Shown here: positions 24,714 through 31,990 of the stretch, piece by piece
Position numbering within the stretch: the stretch's first letter is position 1
How the letters are laid out: every line of letters begins with the position of its first letter
From: an uncultured Allobaculum sp.
GTDB taxonomy: Bacteria > Bacillota_I > Bacilli_A > Erysipelotrichales > Erysipelotrichaceae
Length of the DNA stretch: 32,318 nucleotides
Direction: 5' to 3'
NCBI GenBank assembly: GCA_910579655.1
Contig: CAJTVE010000037.1
Coordinates: 1 to 32,318 of the forward strand
Position numbers and translations under genes: made by a program
Notes under the pieces: model-generated
What the model was told of the DNA's origin: nothing
The model's database searches: none
Seen by the model: only the letters and a program-made list of their open reading frames with translations

Positions 24714-24825
24714 TTGTATCTGGGCTGTATTTGATCGGTGTTTGGTCGTTGGTGGAAACGACTGCCGTCTGCCTGAGCCAGCTTAAGAAGATAGAAGTTC
24801 TGAACCAGAGACTTGAAAGGCCGGG

Positions 24826-25764
24826 TCAGGAGTGTGGCTGGCAGGCGAAGTAATGATGAGTGGCGTATTCAACCTGAGTACGGAAGAACTTTCTGGCTGC
24901 CTTGGCTTCTTTGGAAAAAGGAACCATCATGTCGAATGCGTGAAAAGCGGCTGGAACTTTGAGACAGTGAACAGGAATTCCAGCCTGTTTGAGATGATGC
25001 ATATAAATCAGCATTTCATCATAAAATGGATCAACGCTTCCCACAAAACTGATTGCGGGTGGAAGATTGCGGTAGTTTCTGGCTCTTGCTGGAGCGGCAT
25101 ATTCTGTAATGATCTTCTGGCCGGCCAGGTATTGGCCCCAGGCTTTCCGATTCAATTCTTCGTTCCAGACCGGAGCATCGTTGTTTTTCATAGAATTGGT
25201 TTTCATCCGATCATCCAGCATGGGATAGATAGGCATCTGGCAGGCGATGTTGACGGTTCCAAGATCCCGGGCCAGAAGACAAAGAGCAACACACAGGCCG
25301 CCGCCCGCACTTTCTCCACCAACAAAAATCTGATCGGATCGCCCGCCCAGTTCTTCAGCGTGTTCTTTAAGCCAGAGCAGAGAACGATAGGCGTCGAATA
25401 AAGCAGCCGGATAGGGATGCTCGTAAGATAAAGCATAGTCAGGACTGACCACAATGCAGGAGTTCTGAAGTTCTTTGCCGGCGGAGATCCTGATCATTTC
25501 CGGAAATCCGCCCGCATATCCGCCGCCATGCAGCCATAAGACGACAGGACACTTCCGGTTGGTTTTATTTTTAGGGATGCTCACAAGCAATCGCATTTTT
25601 GATCCATCTGAGCGGATGAGCTCGGTTGTACATTCGTTGCTTTTTAAAAGCCAGTTCATGGCCGGCATCTGCCCGTGCTTCAGGCTGGTATAGGGTGTGA
25701 TCAGTTTAAGAAAATCGCCGGTAATGCGCAGATCACTGGCTATATCAGAACGCTTCACTTTCAT
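24826..25764 (-). CDS. HSL-type alpha/beta hydrolase (esterase)
   Basis: A 312-residue enzyme of the hormone-sensitive lipase family. HGGG (79-82) forms the oxyanion hole. GESAG (150-154) is the nucleophile elbow with Ser152. Asp245 lies in GSVDPFYDE, and His275 in FHAFD completes the triad. Members cleave short acyl esters or related small molecules in the cytosol, and the physiological substrate is not visible. GAAGGAAG precedes the ATG at a suitable distance. It is convergent to the hydrolase-lipoprotein pair. Confidence 0.88.
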   Translation of the reverse strand: MKVKRSDIASDLRITGDFLKLITPYTSLKHGQMPAMNWLLKSNECTTELIRSDGSKMRLLVSIPKNKTNRKCPVVLWLHGGGYAGGFPEMIRISAGKELQNSCIVVSPDYALSYEHPYPAALFDAYRSLLWLKEHAEELGGRSDQIFVGGESAGGGLCVALCLLARDLGTVNIACQMPIYPMLDDRMKTNSMKNNDAPVWNEELNRKAWGQYLAGQKIITEYAAPARARNYRNLPPAISFVGSVDPFYDEMLIYMHHLKQAGIPVHCLKVPAAFHAFDMMVPFSKEAKAARKFFRTQVEYATHHYFACQPHS

Positions 25765-25887
25765 GTTTTTGCTTCCTTCTTCTACAGTTTTCTAACTTTC
25801 TTTTCACCATATTGGCCGTTTGCTTCATTATAGTCACAAATCGATCCCCACAATAGATGATAAATCATTTTGAGTGACATTCTTGCG

Positions 25888-25955
25888 AAGAAAACCCTCA
25901 TCGAGGTCTCCGGCATTTCTATGTTTTATAAACGAGCTGGAGGATACGATGAGGG
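25888..25955 (-). terminator. intrinsic terminator of the dipeptidase gene, minus strand
   Basis: CCCTCATCG (25895-25903) and CGATGAGGG (25947-25955) form a perfect outer stem, with CTCC/GGAG pairing inside. On the minus strand TTTTCTTC follows. It lies 68 bases past the dipeptidase stop. Confidence 0.65.
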
Positions 25956-26022
25956 AATTTATCGATTGGATACAGGTGCGCTGTATGTGGTTCTGTTTAC
26001 CATCTTTTTGCTATGGATGAAG

Positions 26023-27039
26023 CTAACGAAGTGTTTTTCGAAGCAGATTGATTACATTCCCGCCCATGATCTGGGCAACTTCTTGTGAGGTAAAGCCATC
26101 TTCTGACAAAGCCTGGGCCAGTTTCTGATGCTCGGAGGCATCCTGGATTTCGACTTTCGAATTAATGCCGTCAAAGTCAGTTCCGATGGCACAGACATCA
26201 ATACCGCCGACTTCCTTGAGATGACGAAGATGAGCAATCATATCAGAAATGTGAGACTTGTTATCGGTGTTTTCCTTCAGAAAATCAGCACAGAAATTCA
26301 ACCCAATGATCCCGCCGGTTCTGGCGATCGCCCGGATCTGGTCATCATCCAGGTTGCGGCTGACTGGACATAAAGCCCGACAGTTGGAATGGGAAGCGAT
26401 AACCGGCTTGGTGGCAATATCCATCAGGTCCCAGAACGATTTGTCCCCTAAATGAGAGACATCGATCAGAATACCTAACTCTTCGCATTTTCGAACAAAG
26501 GCTTTACCATAGTCAGTCAGGCCCTTTTCGGTTTCGATGCGAAAGAGCGGGGAAGGGACTCGGTAATCGACTTCTTCAAGATCATCAAATGAAATGTTTG
26601 GCGAAGCAATCGCATTTGGATAGTTCCAGGTTAAAGTAATCAGGCGTACGCCGGCGTTGTACCAGAATTCAAGCAGATCCAGATCCTGGAACATGACATC
26701 GCCTTCTTCCAGCGACAACAAAGATCCTAAACATCCTTTTTCAAGAACGCCATCAAGATCAGCCAGCGTCTGGATCGGGATGATGGCATCCGAGTTGGCA
26801 GAAATTTGTTTCTGATATTCATTGAGCAGACTTAATGCTTCGTGCTCCGGTGAATAGCCAGTTTTATTCTTTCGATCGGTAAACAACGCAAAGGTCTGGA
26901 TAGTCATTCCTCCTTGCTCCATTTTTTCTAAGTCAATTGCAAAATCATTTTTTGCCAGCATACGTGGGCTGCCCTCGCGACGGGCATCACGCAGGCGCAG
27001 AATCGTATCACAATGAAGATCACAGACAGGATAAGACAT
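26023..27039 (-). CDS. membrane dipeptidase, peptidase family M19
   Basis: A 338-residue M19 (renal dipeptidase-type) zinc hydrolase. CDLHCDTIL carries the first metal ligands (His9 and Asp11). SLEEGD supplies the bridging Glu, and VSHLGD and ASHSNCRAL supply later histidines. GTDFDGI near the C-terminus carries the conserved Asp. Such enzymes split dipeptides, including D-containing ones, and have broad specificity; no signal peptide is seen, so it probably acts in the cytosol. The ATG at 27039 has AAAGGAG eight bases upstream. An earlier in-frame ATG at 27057 lies upstream of that site and is unlikely. The gene shares a divergent promoter region with the GntR-type gene. Confidence 0.9.
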   Translation of the reverse strand: MSYPVCDLHCDTILRLRDARREGSPRMLAKNDFAIDLEKMEQGGMTIQTFALFTDRKNKTGYSPEHEALSLLNEYQKQISANSDAIIPIQTLADLDGVLEKGCLGSLLSLEEGDVMFQDLDLLEFWYNAGVRLITLTWNYPNAIASPNISFDDLEEVDYRVPSPLFRIETEKGLTDYGKAFVRKCEELGILIDVSHLGDKSFWDLMDIATKPVIASHSNCRALCPVSRNLDDDQIRAIARTGGIIGLNFCADFLKENTDNKSHISDMIAHLRHLKEVGGIDVCAIGTDFDGINSKVEIQDASEHQKLAQALSEDGFTSQEVAQIMGGNVINLLRKTLR

Positions 27040-27103
27040 TATTTTGGCTCCTTTCATGTCAGACAGATAGTCATGAAGATCAACGACAAATCAAACCTTT
27101 TTT

Positions 27104-27162
27104 ATTATAGAGAAAACGAATAATCCATTGTTTTTTTTAATGTATTTACATATAACAGTTAT
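27104..27162. promoter_or_regulatory. divergent promoter region with twin palindromes
   Basis: On the plus strand TTGTTT (27128-27133) and TATAAC (27151-27156) make a promoter with 17-bp spacing for the GntR-type gene. On the minus strand TATAAT (27104-27109) is a -10 box for the dipeptidase gene. ATGTATTTACAT (27140-27151) and ATAACAGTTAT (27152-27162) are adjacent palindromes that cover the plus promoter, consistent with autoregulation by the GntR-type protein. The leader to the GntR start is unusually long, about 165 bases. Confidence 0.5.
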
Positions 27163-27328
27163 GAAAGAATGACAACAGGTTAGTCTTCGGGGTTTGTGAA
27201 GAGAATAAGTGCTTTAAAATAAATTCAATGAGATGAGTCAGGATGCTCTACTGTTATGCGGGGGCTTTGGAAAGCAGGAGCTTTGGAAACTTAGGCAAGT
27301 GAATAATTGAGGTGATTGAGGCAGCGGT

Positions 27329-28030
27329 ATGAATAAAACGGACTTTATTATCCAGGATATCATCAGCAAGATTTATCAACGATGTTTTAAAGACAACAAA
27401 CTGCCGACCCAAAGAGAAATGGCTAAACAGTATAATGTCTCACGGTTTACGATTCAGAAAGTTGTAGATCAGCTGTTTCAAATGGGAGTTGTTGACGTCA
27501 TTCAAGGATCTGGGATTTTTATCCAGGAGAAGATTATAAAAAATCCACTTGTTTTCAATTCTCTGACAAAATCTCCGTATACAAAGATCGATTCCAAAGT
27601 CCTGGATTTTCACAGAAGAAGCGCAACGAAAGAAGAAACCATGATTTTTCAAATGGACAGCGACGTTTGGGAATTTACAAGAGCCAGATTTGTGGATTAT
27701 AAACTGGAACAGGTGGAAAAAAGCTGCCTGCCGGTGCGCCTGTTTCCGGATCTGACTGTAGATCATGCTCGTAAGTCTATACAGGATTATGTTGAGTCAC
27801 AGGGATATAAGATCTCGTATTATCTGACGCAATACATACCCAGTGTTGTAACAAAAGAAGATGCAGAACTGCTTCTGTGCAAAAAAGGAACGCCGGCGAT
27901 GAAAATACAGAACAGAGGCTTTTTAAGAAATGGACAAGTCTATGAGATCAGTGAAATTTTGGCGATTGATTACTCCGTTTCTTATATCCGGCCCTTTGAT
28001 CGGGAACGGCACAGCCAGAGATTGAAGTAA
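27329..28030 (+). CDS. GntR/HutC-family transcriptional regulator with UTRA domain
   Basis: A 233-residue regulator. Residues ~5-65 are a GntR winged helix (LPTQREMAKQYNVSRFTIQKVVDQLFQMG, then VIQGSGIFI). Residues ~75-225 are a UTRA ligand-binding domain, with WEFTRARFVDY, the S-C-L-P-x-x-LFPDLT strand and YEISEILAIDYSVSYIRPFDR. HutC-type proteins bind sugars, amino sugars or related metabolites and repress nearby catabolic genes. It lies between a dipeptidase and a dehydratase/PTS block, which it may control. A strong terminator follows. Confidence 0.88.
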   Translation: MNKTDFIIQDIISKIYQRCFKDNKLPTQREMAKQYNVSRFTIQKVVDQLFQMGVVDVIQGSGIFIQEKIIKNPLVFNSLTKSPYTKIDSKVLDFHRRSATKEETMIFQMDSDVWEFTRARFVDYKLEQVEKSCLPVRLFPDLTVDHARKSIQDYVESQGYKISYYLTQYIPSVVTKEDAELLLCKKGTPAMKIQNRGFLRNGQVYEISEILAIDYSVSYIRPFDRERHSQRLK

Positions 28031-28043
28031 ATATCCAACCAAC

Positions 28044-28095
28044 AAAGGTCTGTCCCAGACCAGGGAAGTATCCCTGATTCAGGACAGACCTTTTG
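28044..28095. terminator. intrinsic terminator after GntR-type gene
   Basis: AAAGGTCTGTCC pairs with GGACAGACCTTT, with CAGGG/CCCTG pairing inside, and ends in TTTT. The minus-strand reading is weaker but may serve the convergent dehydratase gene. Confidence 0.8.
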
Positions 28096-28157
28096 ATATT
28101 CCGTCTTCTACTGAGTTTGCGTTTTCGAATTTGTGTTGGGTGTCTGCTCCATGTAGA

Positions 28158-28190
28158 TCTGGACTTTCACTTCTGGACTTTCACTTCTGG
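28158..28190. repeat. 14-bp tandem repeat
   Basis: TCTGGACTTTCACT occurs twice in direct tandem and is followed by a partial third TCTGG. It lies in the gap between the GntR terminator and the dehydratase stop. No role is evident. Confidence 0.7.
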
Positions 28191-28264
28191 ATGATCGTTC
28201 CTTGATTTCATGGATGATGATACGATTACAATTCTGCCAATTTGTTTTCTTCTTTCTATTTGGA

Positions 28265-29464
28265 TTAAGGAGCAACAATGGTGCCATCTGGAGTTCTGCT
28301 CAGGGTCCATGGATGTTCTTTAAATTCAGCAGGAAACTTTGCAGCTAGTTCTTCATTGAAGTTTACTCCGATTCCATCTTCTTCAATTGGATAGAAATAT
28401 CCGTTTTTCTGAGTAGGGATTGGATAAAAAAGTTTTCTGGAGTTTTCCGGGATCTCAATGTTTTCCTGAATCGCCGCATTGTGCAGGTGAATATTCAGAT
28501 GAGTATTTACGGCCAATCCAATTGGTGAAATATCAGAAGGAGTATGCCATGCAATGCGGATGCCCAAGGCGTCGGCAAAGTGGGCGACTTTCAGTGCCGG
28601 TGTGATCCCGCCAATCTGCGAGACATGAATTCTTAAAAAGTCGATATCTTTATTGACCAGCAGTGATTTCCATTCACTTGGATTATTGAATAATTCACCG
28701 GTCGCAATGGGGGTAGCCGTCTGGTTTTTGATGTTTCTTAACCAGTCATTGGCTTCAAGTGCGACAACATCTTCCAGGAAAAAGAGATTATAGGGTTCGG
28801 CCTGTTTGGCAAACCTTAATGCCTGGGAAGGCTCCAGTCTTTCGTGGACATCATGGAGCATCTGGAATCTATTTCCGTATTTTTCATAAATGGATTTAAA
28901 CATATGAATGGTTGTATTCGCATATTGTTCTGGATCAAAATACGAACCATCCAGAGGATTTTCAGGGGTGCTTAAATTGCTTGCATTTCCTCCGTAAAAT
29001 CCTAACTGGCAGCGGATATAACGATATCCTTCTTCTAAATATCGATCAATTTCTTTATATAAGTCGTCCAGGTTATCAGCTACTGCATGGGTATAAGCAG
29101 GAATTGCGGTCCGGGATTTTCCGCCAAAGAGCTGATACAGCGGCATCTTCGCAAGTTTTCCTTTAATGTCCCATAAGGCCATATCTACTCCGGAAATGGC
29201 GTTGTTTAATACGGGACCATTTCTCCAGTATGAGTTTTTATGCATCATCTGCCATAAGTCTTCGATTTGGTTTGCGTCTTTGCCAACCAGGATCGGCTTC
29301 AGGTATTCTTCTACGGCTTCTTTTACCGTGGTCGGTCTGAACTGGAATGTAGCGCAGCCGTAACCTGTGACGTTTTTATCTGTTTCTACTTTTACAACGA
29401 CTAAGTTGTGTTTGTCTGGTTTTGTAATAAAGCACTTCACATCAGTAATGATTGTCGGTGTCAT
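28265..29464 (-). CDS. enolase-superfamily acid-sugar dehydratase, RspA/ManD-like
   Basis: A 399-residue member of the mandelate racemase/enolase superfamily, D-mannonate/D-gluconate dehydratase-like subgroup (RspA-like). N-terminal features include ATFQFRPTTVKEAVEEYL, GKDANQIEDLWQ and SGVDMALWDIKGKLAKMPLYQLFGG. Barrel residues are Asp205 and His207 in HDVHERLEP, Glu231 in FLEDVV, Glu257 in TGELFNN, and His307 and Asp311 in WHTPSDISPIG, so the metal ligands and acid-base residues are complete. Such enzymes remove water from aldonic acids, making 2-keto-3-deoxy products; many RspA-like members have weak activity and an unclear role. It is divergent from the PTS gene and shares its control region. 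AAGGAG lies about seven bases before the ATG. Confidence 0.88.
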   Translation of the reverse strand: MTPTIITDVKCFITKPDKHNLVVVKVETDKNVTGYGCATFQFRPTTVKEAVEEYLKPILVGKDANQIEDLWQMMHKNSYWRNGPVLNNAISGVDMALWDIKGKLAKMPLYQLFGGKSRTAIPAYTHAVADNLDDLYKEIDRYLEEGYRYIRCQLGFYGGNASNLSTPENPLDGSYFDPEQYANTTIHMFKSIYEKYGNRFQMLHDVHERLEPSQALRFAKQAEPYNLFFLEDVVALEANDWLRNIKNQTATPIATGELFNNPSEWKSLLVNKDIDFLRIHVSQIGGITPALKVAHFADALGIRIAWHTPSDISPIGLAVNTHLNIHLHNAAIQENIEIPENSRKLFYPIPTQKNGYFYPIEEDGIGVNFNEELAAKFPAEFKEHPWTLSRTPDGTIVAP

Positions 29465-29652
29465 GTTGTTCTCCTTCTCTTTGTACGACTGTCATTGTAG
29501 AGGCTGGAATTTCATCTCTCAATGGGTTTTGCCAGTGGACAGGCAGAACGGAAAATAGACGGATAAAACCAGTCCAATTTTGAAAATAAGCTGTAAAAAA
29601 CGATGATATATAAAGATAAAAATTAGTTTTCGGTTGAAAATTGGTCAGTTTT
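29465..29652. promoter_or_regulatory. control region between dehydratase and PTS genes, left part
   Basis: This part lies between the dehydratase start and the cre site. TTGAAA followed at 17-20 bp by ATGATA/TATATA (near 29579-29610) is a possible plus-strand promoter. AT-rich text with repeated AATT-x-GTTTT follows near 29620-29655. No clear GntR-type palindrome is seen. Confidence 0.35.
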
Positions 29653-29666
29653 TGGAAGCGTTCGCA
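29653..29666 (+). promoter_or_regulatory. candidate CcpA cre site
   Basis: TGGAAGCGTTCGCA fits the catabolite-responsive element TGNAANCGNWNNCA at every position. It lies 245 bases before the PTS start and 190 bases before the dehydratase start (minus strand), close to a possible promoter. It suggests carbon catabolite repression of the PTS transcript and perhaps of the dehydratase gene. Confidence 0.6.
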
Positions 29667-29677
29667 GATGCTACTAT

Positions 29678-29706
29678 CTTGGTGTCCAGAGAGCACAGAT
29701 ACCAAG
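29678..29706 (+). promoter_or_regulatory. hairpin overlapping leader ribosome binding site
   Basis: CTTGGTGTC (29678-29686) pairs with GATACCAAG (29698-29706) with one G-T pair. The right arm overlaps the first bases of AAGGAGG, the ribosome binding site of the 7-codon leader ORF. If transcribed it could limit translation of that ORF. Confidence 0.45.
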
Positions 29707-29716
29707 GAGGACGCGG

Positions 29717-29740
29717 ATGAAAAAAGATGAGACCAGTTAG
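29717..29740 (+). CDS. possible 7-residue leader peptide
   Basis: ATG AAA AAA GAT GAG ACC AGT TAG would give MKKDETS. It has an excellent AAGGAGG six bases upstream and lies 157 bases before the PTS start, on the same strand. Length, position and the nearby hairpins resemble a leader ORF that controls the downstream gene. No peptide family can be claimed, and chance is possible. Confidence 0.4.
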   Translation: MKKDETS

Positions 29741-29762
29741 AAGTTGAGTGTGAATTTTCTTA

Positions 29763-29800
29763 TCCAGATCGATCACAGACTGATCACCAGTCGATCTGGA
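29763..29800 (+). promoter_or_regulatory. stable 5' UTR hairpin before PTS gene
   Basis: TCCAGATCGA (29763-29772) and TCGATCTGGA (29791-29800) form a perfect 10-bp stem with an 18-nt loop. There is no T-run, so it is not a plain terminator. It does not match the BglG/LicT antiterminator target that I know. It may be a regulatory or stabilising structure of the PTS mRNA. Confidence 0.5.
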
Positions 29801-29897
29801 CGTTCCCAATTCAAACAGTTTTAAAAATCGGAAAGCATTTAAAGGCACATGACAGAGTGCAGTTTTGGAGGGCGGAGAGCCTGGAGGAGAATACGTT

Positions 29898-31748
29898 ATG
29901 AATAAGAAGGACGTTGCGAAAAAGATTATCAAAGCCGTTGGATCAGAGAAAAACATCAATAATGCATGGCATTGTATGACCCGGCTTCGTTTCGATTTGA
30001 AAGATGTGGATCAAGTTGATTACAAAGAATTAGAGTCGATCCCTGGAGTAATGGGAACGAAATTCCAGTGTGATCAGCTGCAGGTGGTTCTTGGAACCAA
30101 TGTAGGTGAATACTACAATGAAACAGCAAAGATTTTAGGATTGGATTCAGCACAGGCATCACAGCCAAAAGAGAAAAAGGGTCTGGTTGCCATGTTCATG
30201 GATACAGTTTCCGGTGTATTTGGACCCATTGTTCCAGCAATTGCCGGGGCTGGAATGATCAAAGGTCTGATCGCCGGTTTAGCCGCATTAAACATTATTT
30301 CCAACCAGACAGATACTTACCTTGTAATTGATATGCTGGCAAGCGGCGTATTTACGTTCTTACCGTTTTTCGTAGCTGCTTCCGCCGCAAAGATTTTCAA
30401 AACCAATCCGTATTTGGCGATTGCCATTGCTGCAACCTTACAGTTTCCAACCATGACCAGTGCGGCAGCCGCAAAAGAAATATCAAATTTCATGTTGTTT
30501 AATTTTATTCCTGTACCGGTATTTAACTATTCAGGAACAGTCATCCCAATTATCTTTGCGGTTCTGTGCTTAAGCTACATTTACCGCTGGGTCGACAAAA
30601 TGCTTCCAGAAGTATTAAGAACAGTCTTCACTCCAACTATTTCACTGTTCGTTGCCGGTTTATTAACATTGACTGTTATTGGACCGATTGGAATCTACTT
30701 AGGCAATCTGTTAGCTGATTTCATCAAATGGATTTTCTCCATCTCTCCAATTCTTGGCGGTATTATCTTTGGAGCCATCCGGCCAATCGCGATCTTTACT
30801 GGGCTCCATCATGCAATGACTCCGATTGCCCTGCAGAACTTTGCCAACCAGGGATGGGATATGCTCATGCCAATGATGCTGATGGCCAATATGGCAATTA
30901 CAGGCGCTACATTAGCTGTTTACTTCAAAGTGAATAGCCAAAAAGAAAAATCCATCGTTTTTTCTTCCGCTGTCTCCGGATTACTGGGAATTACAGAACC
31001 AGCATTGTTCGGTGTTCTGTCCAAGTATAAAAAAGCATTTATTGCAGCAACTTGCGGAAGTGCAATTGCCTCTGCGTTTATCAGCTTCTTTGGCGTAAGA
31101 ATTTATGGCTATATCTTATCGAGCATCTTCAGTCTGCCTGCTTACATCGGTGAATACTTTGTTTATGCCGTATTAGGAATTCTGATTGCTTTAGGATCTT
31201 CTTTCCTGATTGCTTACTTCCTGATTAAAAAGCCGGAAGGCAATGATGTAAAATCAGCTTCCAAAGTGGATGCAGAGGCAGAGATCAAAGACATTACGAT
31301 GAATGCGGTTGCCCAGGGAGAGGTGATCGCGTTAAAAAATGTAAAAGATGAGATTTTCTCCAGCAAAATGGTTGGAGATGGATACGCCATTCTTCCAGAA
31401 AAGGGAACTGTATATTCTCCAGTTTCCGGAACAGTAGAAACAGTTTTTCCCACAAAACATGCGATTGGCATTAGAACCAATACCGGACTGGAAATCCTGA
31501 TTCATATGGGAATCGATACGGTCGAATTAAATGGAGAAGGATTCAAAGTATTTGTTGAACAGGGACAGACTGTTTCAGCAAATCAGAAAATCGCTGAAAT
31601 GGATCTTGAATTTTTGAAGAACAAAGAAAAAGATCCAACGATTATGGTTCTGATCACAAATATGGATGCTGTTTGCCAGATCAAACAGGTAGAGCCATCT
31701 GAAAATACGGAAATCGGAAGCGCCGTTTCTCTGGTCGCTTTGAAATAG
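29898..31748 (+). CDS. PTS EIIBCA permease, beta-glucoside type
   Basis: A 616-residue sugar permease of the glucose-glucoside family in IIB-IIC-IIA order. IIB spans ~1-85, with Cys26 in the CMTRLRF motif as the phosphorylation site. IIC (~100-450) has about ten hydrophobic segments, including GVFGPIVPAIAGAGMIKGL and the conserved ITEPALFGVL. IIA (~465-616) carries HAIGIRTNTGLEILIHMGIDTV with His536 as phosphate acceptor. It takes up and phosphorylates a sugar with phosphate from HPr; the exact sugar cannot be read, though aryl-beta-glucosides, trehalose or sucrose types share this layout. GGAGGAG precedes the ATG at 29898; an in-frame ATG at 29865 is unlikely. A cre site and structured leader suggest regulation. 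No phosphoglucosidase lies in the window. Confidence 0.93.
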   Translation: MNKKDVAKKIIKAVGSEKNINNAWHCMTRLRFDLKDVDQVDYKELESIPGVMGTKFQCDQLQVVLGTNVGEYYNETAKILGLDSAQASQPKEKKGLVAMFMDTVSGVFGPIVPAIAGAGMIKGLIAGLAALNIISNQTDTYLVIDMLASGVFTFLPFFVAASAAKIFKTNPYLAIAIAATLQFPTMTSAAAAKEISNFMLFNFIPVPVFNYSGTVIPIIFAVLCLSYIYRWVDKMLPEVLRTVFTPTISLFVAGLLTLTVIGPIGIYLGNLLADFIKWIFSISPILGGIIFGAIRPIAIFTGLHHAMTPIALQNFANQGWDMLMPMMLMANMAITGATLAVYFKVNSQKEKSIVFSSAVSGLLGITEPALFGVLSKYKKAFIAATCGSAIASAFISFFGVRIYGYILSSIFSLPAYIGEYFVYAVLGILIALGSSFLIAYFLIKKPEGNDVKSASKVDAEAEIKDITMNAVAQGEVIALKNVKDEIFSSKMVGDGYAILPEKGTVYSPVSGTVETVFPTKHAIGIRTNTGLEILIHMGIDTVELNGEGFKVFVEQGQTVSANQKIAEMDLEFLKNKEKDPTIMVLITNMDAVCQIKQVEPSENTEIGSAVSLVALK

Positions 31749-31862
31749 ATTACACACTTGAAAAGAGAATCCCAAGTTCCAGCATAGCTCAAAGCCACTG
31801 AAAGGACTGGAGAAGGGCAGTAAAAAGGTCGGTTAGCTGTTCAGGGGCGATATATAAGACTG

Positions 31863-31912
31863 AAAAAGGAGAGATCATCACCAGGCTTGATGTTGAATCT
31901 CTTCTTTTTTTA
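31863..31912 (+). terminator. intrinsic terminator after PTS gene
   Basis: AAGGAGAGAT pairs with ATCTCTTCTT (one G-T pair), with CATCA/TTGATG near-pairing inside, then seven T residues. It lies about 115 bases after the PTS stop. Confidence 0.75.
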
Positions 31913-31917
31913 TTCAT

Positions 31918-31990
31918 GGGGTTCAGCAGGCAGAACCCCACCTATGGATGAGTTAAGAATGCGGAGGGCCTTTCGGCCCTTTTTATTTTT
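31918..31990 (+). ncRNA. possible short structured RNA or leader with terminator
   Basis: GGGGTTC (31918-31924) pairs with GAACCCC (31933-31939). A ~23-base linker follows, then AGGGCC-TTTC-GGCCCT (31965-31980) and TTTTATTTTT. A hairpin, a linker and a strong terminator directly after another terminator resemble a small RNA. No known riboswitch fits. It could also be simple read-through termination. Confidence 0.35.

Noticed and set aside
25921..26088. Short plus-strand frames with a TM-like stretch (ALYVVLFTIFLLWMKLTK), and a 23-codon frame after GGAGG
   Set aside because: They overlap the terminator hairpin and the end of the dipeptidase gene, and no conserved pattern supports them.
29763..29800. 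Hairpin as a BglG/LicT antiterminator target
   Set aside because: It lacks the known antiterminator pattern and no overlapping T-tailed terminator follows.
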